A stretch of DNA of 8,779 bases. Source: Acidobacteriota bacterium (GTDB taxonomy: Bacteria; Acidobacteriota; Vicinamibacteria; Vicinamibacterales; 2-12-FULL-66-21). Within the stretch, counting starts at the first letter, position 1; every line of letters starts with the position of its first letter. The stretch covers positions 1 through 8,779 of the forward strand of contig JAIVJE010000419.1 in the NCBI GenBank assembly GCA_020200195.1. Reading direction: 5' to 3'. The translations under genes and the position numbers were made by a program. Positions 1-6,141 of the stretch are shown one piece after another. The notes under the pieces are model-generated. The model was not told the origin of the DNA. It saw nothing but the letters and a program-made list of their open reading frames with translations, and did not search any database.

Positions 1-1135
1 GGAGATGACGGGCTCGGGGAACTTGATGGCCGGCACGGTGAACGCGACGCCCTTGTCGATCAACAGATCGCTGGTCTGCGTTTCCTTGAGCTTCGCGACG
101 GCGCCCAGATCACCGGCGCTCACCTCGGGCACGTTGGTCTGCGTTTTTCCCTGCAGCAGCACCAGGTGACCCAGGCGCTCGGACGTCTCCCGCGCCGGAT
201 TCTGTACGGTCGAATCCGCTCTGAGCACGCCGGATAACACGCGGAACATCGTGATGCGCCCCGCGAACGGGTCGGCGATCGTCTTCCACACGTAGGCGGC
301 GGCCGGCCCCGCGGCGGCTGCCTCGACGAGCACTTCGTTGCCGGCTCTGTCCTGAGCCTTCATCGGTCGTTCGGCCGGGGACTGAACGTACGACACGATT
401 GCATCCAGCAGCGGCTGCATGCCGACGTTGGCGGCCGCGGACGTACAGATCACGGGGAACACCCGTCCGGCGCTGATCCCCCGCTTGAGCCCCGACAGCA
501 GGTCCTCCTGCGTCAGCGTTCCGGCGTCGAAGAACTTCTCCATCAACGCGTCGTCTGCTTCGGCGACCATCTCGATGAGCGCCTCCCGCGCCGCCGTCGC
601 AGCGAACTCGAGCTCGGTGGGAATCTGCGTTTCCGCCGCTTTGCCGCTCGAGTCCGGCGGGAACGTCCACGCCTTCATCGACACCAGATCCACGACGCCG
701 CGAAACTTTTTCTCCTCCCCGAGCGGGAGCTGAATCGGGATGACCGTGCGGCCGAACACCGCCCGCAGCGATTCGAGGGAGCGGTCGAGGCTCGCCCGAT
801 CGCGGTCCAACCGGTTGAGGACGACGAGGCGCGGCACTTGCTGCTCTTCGGCTGCCGCCCACACTTTCTCGGTGGAGACCTCGACGCCGGCCACCGCATC
901 GACGAGCACGAGCGCGGCGTCGGCCACCCGCAACGCGGCGCGCGCATCGCTCAGGAAGTTGGCCATGCCCGGCGTGTCGATGATAATCGGTCACCGTCGT
1001 CCCGTCGTCCACCCGGCCAAGCCGATTCATGGCACCGGCGTCGAAGAGCAGGGTCGAGACGAGCTGCGTCTTGCCGGCGCCGCTGTGGCCGACAAGCGCC
1101 ACATTTCTCAGGTTCTGGGCATCATAGACTTTCAT
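1..1135 (-). pseudogene. EF-G-like translation GTPase (FusA2 type), partial, frameshifted, switch I missing
   Basis: This is a paralogue of elongation factor G, a cytosolic ribosome-dependent GTPase. The start ATG at 1135-1133 has a GGAGG Shine-Dalgarno 8 bases upstream. The first 51 codons give the typical N-terminus with P-loop GHSGAGKT (residues 16-23) and the family stretch RVDDGTTVTD. Homology then moves to another frame: from 987 down to base 1 the minus strand reads IIDTPGMANFLSDARAALR (G3), then NRLD at 816-805 (G4, where classical EF-G has NKxD), domain II, and FPEPVIS at the left edge, the start of domain III. The G2/switch I segment between TVTD and IDTPG, roughly 25-30 residues in relatives, is absent. 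The missing length must be 3n+2 bases to explain the frame change. Without the shift the gene would continue off the left edge. The unshifted frame runs on to 110 as an Arg/Gly-rich, non-homologous tail. Family assignment is firm; whether the lesion is real or an assembly fault is open. Confidence 0.85.
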
Positions 1136-1143
1136 GTCGGAGC

Positions 1144-1148
1144 CCTCC
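1144..1148 (-). promoter_or_regulatory. Shine-Dalgarno of the EF-G-like gene
   Basis: Read on the minus strand this is GGAGG, followed by an 8-base spacer to the ATG at 1135. It fixes the start codon of the EF-G-like gene. It lies only a few bases beyond the edge of the left heptamer array, so the repeat cassette reaches right up to the translation signal. Confidence 0.7.
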
Positions 1149-1150
1149 GA

Positions 1151-1182
1151 AGCTGTCAGCCATCAGCTGTCAGCTCTCAGCT
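1151..1182 (-). repeat. Left heptamer array (AGCTGAN)
   Basis: On the minus strand this reads as consecutive 7-base units AGCTGAG, AGCTGAC, AGCTGAT, GGCTGAC and a partial AGCT. The period is exactly 7. Bases 1154-1175 are the reverse complement of 1579-1600 with no mismatch over 22 bases. The array overlaps the end of the four-helix-bundle gene, whose stop codon TGA (1172-1170) lies inside the second unit. Confidence 0.85.
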
Positions 1183-1542
1183 GAAGCGTCGGTCGTGAGT
1201 CGGGCAATCAGGCCCGCCAGCATCCGTTTTACTTCCACTAACCCCGGGCACAGCCGGTCGTACGCCGGAGCTGCAAGGAAGCCCACGTTCCGAGCCAGAA
1301 GCAGATGATACTCAAGTTCACAGGCTGAACCAAAGGAGTGACGCAGGAAACGTCGGAAATCCCGTATCCCCTGAACGGCCGCACCCTTCGGCTATCTTCG
1401 CCGGTATCGATGTCGCCGACTGTAGGATCTGCGACTCCAGAGGCCATCCGCGACCGGGCGGCAGCTTTTCAGTTTCTGCATACACGGACACCGCCAATTG
1501 GTGTGCCTTTTGCCACACGGCGAGACGCCTGAAATCCTGCAC
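1170..1542 (-). pseudogene. Four-helix-bundle (S23/IVP-family) protein, single-base frameshift
   Basis: The family is the small helical-bundle S23 intervening-sequence proteins, first known from 23S rRNA insertions and structurally related to the Avd protein of diversity-generating retroelements. Its molecular role when free-standing is not established. The start is a GTG at 1542, preceded by GGAGG with a 7-base spacer. The protein reads MQDFRRLAVWQKAHQL, later SIPAKIAEGCGRSGD, both family hallmarks. After that Asp codon (1368-1366) homology continues one base later: RDFRRFLRHSFGSACELEYH, then LLLARNVGFLAAPAYDRL and VEVKRMLAGLIARLTTD. The span is 373 bases, one more than a multiple of three, so removing one base (1365, an A on the minus strand) restores a 123-residue protein, about the usual family size. 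Without correction the frame ends early at a TGA just after WFSL. An upstream TTG at 1575 is a poorer start. Confidence 0.8.
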
Positions 1543-1548
1543 GGCAAA

Positions 1549-1555
1549 TCCTCCA
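1549..1555 (-). promoter_or_regulatory. Shine-Dalgarno of the four-helix-bundle gene
   Basis: On the minus strand a GGAGG motif sits about 7 bases before GTG at 1542. This supports the GTG start rather than the in-frame TTG at 1575, which has no such motif and would add non-homologous residues. Boundaries are approximate to one or two bases. Confidence 0.55.
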
Positions 1556-1578
1556 GTGTTTCGGACAGCCTGCAAGGA

Positions 1579-1606
1579 AGCTGACAGCTGATGGCTGACA
1601 ACTGAT
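1579..1606 (+). repeat. Right heptamer array (AGCTGAN), inverted copy
   Basis: On the plus strand this reads AGCTGAC, AGCTGAT, GGCTGAC, AACTGAT: four 7-base units, the first three identical in order to the left array read on the opposite strand. It ends about 8 bases from the stop codon of permease 2. A transcript across the cassette could pair the two arrays through 22 base pairs. Confidence 0.85.
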
Positions 1607-1614
1607 AGTAAGAA

Positions 1615-2883
1615 TTATTCGTATCGCAACGCCTCAATCGGGTCCAGGCGCGATGCTTTGATGGCGGGGAACAATCCGAAGAAGATGCCGACACTCGCGG
1701 AGAAGCCGATGCCGAGCGCGAAGGACCACCACGGCAGCGACACCGGAAATCCAGACAGCCAGTGGACGCCGAGGCCGATCGTGCTGCCGAACAGGATGCC
1801 GAGAAGGCCGCCGGCGGACGTCAGGAAGACCGCCTCGATGAGAAACTGCCAGAGGATTTCCCGGCGCCGCGCACCGAGCGCCTTCCGCACGCCGATCTCG
1901 CGCGTGCGTTCGGTGACTGAAATCATCATGATCGCCATGACGCCGATGCCGCCGACCATGAGCGCGATCGAGGAAATGACCACCAGCGCTAGAAAGGTGG
2001 CCTGGCTGAACTGGTCCCACACTTTGAGCGCCGCGTCCTGCGTGACGATGTCGAAGTTGTTCGGCTGATCCAGCCGGACGCCGCGGCGGATGCGCATCAC
2101 TTCCTCGACTTCCTTCATCGCCTGCTCGCGACCTGCGTCTTCGCGCGGCACGATGGCAATCATCGCGCTGCGGAACGAGCTCTCATCGACCGACCGTCCG
2201 TTGACGCGGATGCGGCCGGTCCCGACGTTGCCGAACATCTTCTCGTGCGTCGTGTAGGGCACAACTACGAAGTCGTCCGCCCCCGTGTTGAAGCCGCCGG
2301 GAGTCGGCCGCTTGCCGACGATGCCGATGACGGTGAACTCCGACGTCCCGATGCGCACCTTCTTCCCAATCGGGTCGACGTTTTCGAACAACGTGAGGAA
2401 AGGCCCCTGACCGAGCACGACGACGTTGCGGCGCCGCTGCACCTCGCCATCGTTGAAGAAGCGCCCCATTTCGAGCTTCACGAAGTTGACGGAGGCGAAG
2501 TTGTCGGTGGCGCCGAGGATGCCGAGCTGCTTGGTTCGTTTGTTGCGGTAGAACACTCGAGCCGCGCTGTTCGGACCGGTGCCCAGCCAGATGTCGACCA
2601 GCGCCACCGACGGACACTCCCGCTCGATCGCGCGCGCATCCGCGACGGTGAGGTTCGGCCGCTTGAGCAACTCGACGAAGTCCTTGCCGGACATCAGGCT
2701 GATGCCGCTGAACTTCGCCACGAAGATCGTGTTGGGACCCAGCTCGCGAATCGAGTCGCGCAAGGACTCGTCGAAGCCGCGGATGAGCGACGTCATGCCG
2801 ACGATCGAGGTGATCCCGATCACGACGCCGAGCACCGTCAGCGCCGAGCGCATCTTGCTCGTGCGCAGCGTGTCGATCGACAT
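1615..2883 (-). CDS. ABC transporter permease, MacB/FtsX type (permease 2), N-terminus truncated by deletion
   Basis: This is an inner-membrane permease of the type VII (MacB/FtsX) ABC family, which uses ATP-driven motion of a periplasmic domain to move substrates already in the periplasm. The N-terminal membrane segment is in MRSALTVLGVVIGIT and beyond. A long periplasmic MacB_PCD-like domain covers roughly residues 40-290. Three more membrane segments lie near 297-322, 347-376 and 385-407. The cytosolic coupling motif TERTREIGVRKALGARRREI (324-343) and the C-terminal signature SRLDPIEALRYE are present. The ATG at 2883 probably corresponds to an internal Met of the family: in-frame codons upstream read EIVTMSIDTLR, as in full-length relatives, but the true start is missing at the junction with permease 1. 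A GAGAG stretch just upstream might act as a weak ribosome site. The rest of the 422-residue frame looks intact. Confidence 0.85.
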   Translation of the reverse strand: MSIDTLRTSKMRSALTVLGVVIGITSIVGMTSLIRGFDESLRDSIRELGPNTIFVAKFSGISLMSGKDFVELLKRPNLTVADARAIERECPSVALVDIWLGTGPNSAARVFYRNKRTKQLGILGATDNFASVNFVKLEMGRFFNDGEVQRRRNVVVLGQGPFLTLFENVDPIGKKVRIGTSEFTVIGIVGKRPTPGGFNTGADDFVVVPYTTHEKMFGNVGTGRIRVNGRSVDESSFRSAMIAIVPREDAGREQAMKEVEEVMRIRRGVRLDQPNNFDIVTQDAALKVWDQFSQATFLALVVISSIALMVGGIGVMAIMMISVTERTREIGVRKALGARRREILWQFLIEAVFLTSAGGLLGILFGSTIGLGVHWLSGFPVSLPWWSFALGIGFSASVGIFFGLFPAIKASRLDPIEALRYE

Positions 2884-2893
2884 GGTGACGATC

Positions 2894-4075
2894 TCTCGCC
2901 GGGTACAGGCCGAAAAAGAGGCCGACGATCGCCGTGATGGAAAGGCCGATCATCACCGACCAGACCTGCACGGCCGACGGCAACGGCGTCAGGGCGCTGA
3001 CGAGCGACGCGACGCCGAAACCGAGGACCGTGCCGACAACGCCGCCCATGACCGACAGCGTCACCGATTCGGTCAGGATCTGCCAGATGATGTCCCGGCG
3101 GCGCGCGCCGAGCGCTTTGCGCAACCCGATCTCGCGCGTGCGCTCTGACACCACCATCAGCATGATGTTCATGATCACGATCCCGCCGACGACGAGCGAG
3201 AGCGCGACGACCCCGACGAGCACCGCGAAAATGCCGGCGGTCGCTTGATTGTAGAGGTCGAGAAAGGTGTCCGAGGTGAACATCCCGAAGTTGTCCGGCT
3301 CCGACGGCCTGAGCCGCCGCTCGATCCGCAGCGCCACCGTCGCATCGTCCATCGCGGCGCGTGTCAGCTCCGGGGTCCGTGGGCGCACCATCAGCTCCAT
3401 GTTGGCGCGAGCCCCGAACAGCTTCTGGAACGCGCCGAGCGGAATGACGGCGAACTCGTCCTGCGACCGACCGAAGACTGACCCTTTCTTCTCGCTGACA
3501 CCGACGACCCGGTAGTGCACGCCGCCGATCTTGATGACCTTGTCAATCGGATCTTCATTGTTCTTGAACAGGCGGTCGGCGGTCTGCCACCCGAGCAGCA
3601 CGACGTTGCGGTTGCGATCGATTTCGGTTGGATTGATTAAACGACCGCGCTCGGCGGTGAAGGTCGCGAACGAGCCGAACTCGCGCGTGACGCCTTGCAC
3701 CGACACGCTCTCGAGGACCTCGTCACCGTAGGATATTTCCGCCGAGCTGTTCGCTTGACCCGCGACGGCTGCGACTTTGTCGCTGTACCGGCGGATGGCG
3801 TCGCCGTCGTCCATCGTAACGCGCGGGTTGGCGCGGACCTTGTCGAACTCCTCGTCGCTGCGGGTGACCGGAAAGCGCTGGACGGAGAAGGTATCGGCCC
3901 CCATGTCGGACACGATCGCGTCGGTGACATAGGCGTTCATGCCCTGAATGAGCGACACGACCGCGATGATCGACGTCACCGCCACGATGTTGCCCAGGAC
4001 GGTCAGGAAGGATCGGAGCTTGTTGCTCCAGATCGCATTCAGCGCGATGCCCGCCGCTTCGAGGAACTGGTTCAT
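2894..4075 (-). CDS. ABC transporter permease, MacB/FtsX type (permease 1), C-terminal end lost
   Basis: This is the partner permease, presumably pairing with permease 2 in the inner membrane. The N-terminus MNQFLEAAGIALNAIWSNK leads into membrane segment 1 (about 18-42), then a MacB_PCD-like periplasmic domain. Membrane segments follow near 282-308, 336-362 and 371-391, with the coupling motif SERTREIGLRKALGARRRDI at 310-329. Homology stops after GLFFGLYPA (residue 393, base 2897). Relatives continue for about 15 residues (RAARLDPIEAL type) to a stop; here the next bases are already permease 2 in another frame. Translation therefore runs to 2183, adding about 237 out-of-frame Arg/His-rich residues that are not a real domain. 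The start overlaps the adaptor stop as ATGA (4072-4075), which implies translational coupling; there is no clear separate Shine-Dalgarno. Confidence 0.85.
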
Positions 4076-5253
4076 GACGAGCCGGCGCTCGTCCGTCGCT
4101 TGGGGGTCGCCGGTTCCACCTTGACGGGCGCGTTGTCGGCGAGCTCACGGACCGAAGCGAACGGGCCGGTGATGACCGCATCGCCTTCCTTCAAGCCGGA
4201 GAGCACCTCGAAGTACTTGTCGCCCGCGATGCCTGCCTTGATCGGCGTGAACACCGCCTTGTTGTCGCGGACGACGAAGACTCCCTCGAGCTCTTTGCGC
4301 GACTGGCCGGGCTTGAGCTCCGCGGCCTGCACGGCGGTGCCACGCCGGCGCCGCGTATTCGGCGTCTCCGGCTCGCGGACGACGGCGCCTTTTTCGTCCA
4401 CCACCATCTCGCGCACGGTCGTTGCCTGGATCGGGACCGCGACCACGCTGTCACGCGTTGCCGTCGTGATCTCGGCCGTGGCCGTGAAACCGGGCCGGAC
4501 TTCGGGCACTTCGCCGTCGAGCGTCACGACGACCTTGAAATTGGTCGCCTGCCGCGCGGCCTGGCCCGCAGCCGCCTGAATGGGGCTGTTGCCGATCTCG
4601 GTCACCTTCCCCGTGAAACTCTTGTCGGGCACGGCGTCGATCGTGACCTTCGCACGCTGTCCCAACTGGACGGACGGGATGTCGGTCTCGTCCACCTCGA
4701 CTTCCGCTTCGATCACGGACATGTCCGCGATTGTCAGGAGGTGCTCCTGCGAGCGGAGCTCCACCTGGCGCATTTTCACGTCGTTTTCCGCCCGCTCCAG
4801 CGTTTCGCGCGTCGTGAGGCCGCCCTTCCACAGTTCCTGCTGTCGTTTCAGGTTGTCCTGGGCCTGCCTCAACGCCACGCGCGCGCTTTCCACGGCTTCG
4901 CGCAGCTGGTCTCCCTGCGACCGCGCTGCGGCCAGTGACGCTTCCGTCCGCTGGACCGCGCTTCGAAGAGTGCGCGGATCGATCTGCAGCAGGAACTGAT
5001 TCTTGGCCACGCGGTCGCCTTCGTTGACGGCCAGGTTGGTGACGCGCCCCATCGTGTCGGCGCTGATGTTGACCGACCGCTTCGGCTGGATCTTGCCGGA
5101 CGCCGACACGATCGCATCCAACTTCCGCTTCTGGATTGCCTCCGTGTTGACGGTGACCCCCTCGGTTCGCTTGAACTTGATGTTGGCGAACGCGACCGCC
5201 GCGAGGACGACCAGAATGCCGACGCCTATCAGGATCTTCTTCTTGCGGCTCAC
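4072..5253 (-). CDS. MacA/HlyD-type periplasmic adaptor, in-frame internal deletion
   Basis: This is the membrane-fusion subunit of an export system, linking inner-membrane permeases to the cell envelope. It has an N-terminal membrane anchor (about 7-25), then the first half of the lipoyl-like domain (IVSASGKIQPKRSVNISADT with GRVTNLAVNEGDRV, about 48-95). A coiled-coil arm covers about 97-171, followed by beta-barrel DMSVIEAEVEVDETDIP (177-193) and a C-terminal membrane-proximal domain ending GPFASVRELADNAPV. Residues 170-172 jump from the outgoing helix (VELRSQEH) straight to LLTIADMS. The return helix and second lipoyl half (SPxDGxV...EEGETV type, roughly 60 residues in relatives) are missing, although the frame is kept. 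The GTG start overlaps the YIP1 stop (GTGA, 5250-5253) and has a GGGAGGG ribosome site 8 bases upstream. As read, the protein probably cannot form a normal barrel-sandwich domain. Confidence 0.87.
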   Translation of the reverse strand: MSRKKKILIGVGILVVLAAVAFANIKFKRTEGVTVNTEAIQKRKLDAIVSASGKIQPKRSVNISADTMGRVTNLAVNEGDRVAKNQFLLQIDPRTLRSAVQRTEASLAAARSQGDQLREAVESARVALRQAQDNLKRQQELWKGGLTTRETLERAENDVKMRQVELRSQEHLLTIADMSVIEAEVEVDETDIPSVQLGQRAKVTIDAVPDKSFTGKVTEIGNSPIQAAAGQAARQATNFKVVVTLDGEVPEVRPGFTATAEITTATRDSVVAVPIQATTVREMVVDEKGAVVREPETPNTRRRRGTAVQAAELKPGQSRKELEGVFVVRDNKAVFTPIKAGIAGDKYFEVLSGLKEGDAVITGPFASVRELADNAPVKVEPATPKRRTSAGSS

Positions 5254-5990
5254 TGACCGGTCCCTCCCATCCGGCTCATGACGGCCGCGAAAACGAGAGC
5301 GAGCACCGCGTACGCCCCTAGAAGCGTCATCGCGATCGGCTGCGTACGCCGGCGGTACAGCACAGCCAGTCCGATCGCGAGCACGATCACATACCAGATG
5401 ATGAACAAGTCGATCATCCCGAGCAGCCGGCCGGCGAAAGACTTCTCATCGATCATCGGCAACAGCACGCCGAGATTCGTGGCGCTTCCCATCGTGCCTC
5501 GCGCGAGGTTGACGGGGGCGGTGAACAATTGCGCCAGCACTGAGATGACGCCCGCGTGCACGACGACGGCAAAAATCTGTTTAAAGCTCGCCTCGCCGCC
5601 CATTGCGCCGTTGAACACGGCGAACAGAACCCCCGCGACGATGAGCGCGAAGAGCGGAGACATCACCAGCACGCCGGCCGCGGTCGTGTAGGCGGCGCGC
5701 CCCATGCCCTGCTCCATCCTGGCGTACATCTCGTCGTTGACCTCGACGCCGAATGCTTCCATCTGCGAAACCTGCGTTTCCAGGGCCGCTTCCTGTCCGG
5801 CCTTGGTCGTCATCGGCGCGGCGGTCAGGATGGCGATAGCGATGGTTGTCAGCGCCAGCATCCCGAACCATCTCGGATGAGCGACGATGGCCGCAAAGGT
5901 CGCTCGGGGCGACGTGATGACGCCGATAAAACGCCCAACCAGCCCTTGGGGGGCAGGGCTTGGCCCGGTCTCGACAGGTAGGGTGGTCAT
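5250..5990 (-). CDS. YIP1-family multi-pass membrane protein
   Basis: This 246-residue integral membrane protein resembles bacterial members of the YIP1 family. It has a short cytosolic N-terminus with the segment GLVGRFIGVITSPRATFAAI (typical RxxxVitsPraTF opening). Membrane segments lie at about 42-60, 103-130, 137-160, 188-214 and 218-240, with an acidic loop rich in Glu/Met between the first two. No catalytic residues are recognised, and the biochemical role of bacterial YIP1 proteins is not defined. It is the first gene of the operon with the adaptor and permeases, and its TGA stop overlaps the adaptor GTG start. That placement suggests a function tied to the exporter, but this is inference. 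No Shine-Dalgarno precedes the ATG; the leader appears very short (see the promoter entry). Confidence 0.75.
   Translation of the reverse strand: MTTLPVETGPSPAPQGLVGRFIGVITSPRATFAAIVAHPRWFGMLALTTIAIAILTAAPMTTKAGQEAALETQVSQMEAFGVEVNDEMYARMEQGMGRAAYTTAAGVLVMSPLFALIVAGVLFAVFNGAMGGEASFKQIFAVVVHAGVISVLAQLFTAPVNLARGTMGSATNLGVLLPMIDEKSFAGRLLGMIDLFIIWYVIVLAIGLAVLYRRRTQPIAMTLLGAYAVLALVFAAVMSRMGGTGQ
5262..5267 (-). promoter_or_regulatory. Shine-Dalgarno of the adaptor gene
   Basis: The minus strand reads GGAGGG, 8 bases before the GTG at 5253. It lies inside the last codons of the YIP1-family gene. It supports the GTG start that overlaps the preceding stop. Confidence 0.65.
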
Positions 5991-6013
5991 ATGTGTTGGT
6001 TGAGCTGATTCTA
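5991..6013 (-). promoter_or_regulatory. Candidate promoter of the YIP1-adaptor-permease operon
   Basis: On the minus strand a TAGAAT box (6013-6008) matches the -10 consensus at five of six positions. The -35 region about 17 bases upstream is weak (TTCTGG). From this box the transcript would begin near 6001, leaving only about ten bases before the ATG at 5990 and no Shine-Dalgarno. That fits a near-leaderless message. Only the -10 box is convincing. Confidence 0.35.
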
Positions 6014-6026
6014 GCGCACCTTTAAT
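6000..6026 (+). promoter_or_regulatory. Weak candidate promoter of the outer-membrane protein gene
   Basis: A TTGAGC (6000-6005) and a TTTAAT (6021-6026) are separated by 15 bases, shorter than the usual 16-18. The boxes overlap the divergent -10 box for the YIP1 operon, so the two promoters could compete. Evidence is motif similarity only. Confidence 0.22.
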
Positions 6027-6141
6027 ACGACCAGAACCCGACGGATGTTTCTTTTTCGAGAGCGGAAGTGCCTGTGGCTTGTGCAGTTTAGGGACCAGCG
6101 GCGGGCCGGACGGAGCGGCCGCGTACGCTAAGCTGGCCGAT

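Larger units (their letters stand above)
1151..1606 (-). mobile_element. Putative repeat-flanked four-helix-bundle cassette
   Basis: About 456 bases consist of an S23/IVP-like four-helix-bundle gene with an array of 7-base repeats at each end. The arrays share a 22-base perfect match in inverted orientation (1154-1175 against 1579-1600), so they behave like terminal inverted repeats. The cassette fills nearly the whole gap between permease 2 (stop at 1615) and the EF-G-like gene (ATG at 1135). No transposase is encoded, and target-site duplications were not recognised. The architecture is seen directly; mobility is inference. It could instead be a fixed intergenic repeat family that happens to flank the gene. 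Confidence 0.45.

Noticed and set aside
110..985. An Arg/Gly-rich C-terminal region of a 341-residue protein
   Set aside because: It is the wrong frame of the EF-G-like gene; the neighbouring frame gives DTPG, NRLD and domain II motifs continuously to the window edge.
1543..1575. TTG start for the four-helix-bundle gene
   Set aside because: The GTG at 1542 has a good Shine-Dalgarno, and MQDFRRLAVW matches the usual family start.
1151..1606. CRISPR array or 23S rRNA intervening sequence
   Set aside because: The repeats are 7-base units without unique spacers, and no 23S rRNA sequence flanks the four-helix-bundle gene.
2183..4075. A 630-residue permease fused to a novel C-terminal domain
   Set aside because: The last ~237 residues are Arg/His-rich and lie over the other-frame sequence of permease 2, which is clearly homologous to the family. 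It is an out-of-frame read-through.
6079..6141. Upstream extension of the outer-membrane protein gene
   Set aside because: It would put about 21 non-signal-like residues before a complete signal peptide starting MKRILWP.
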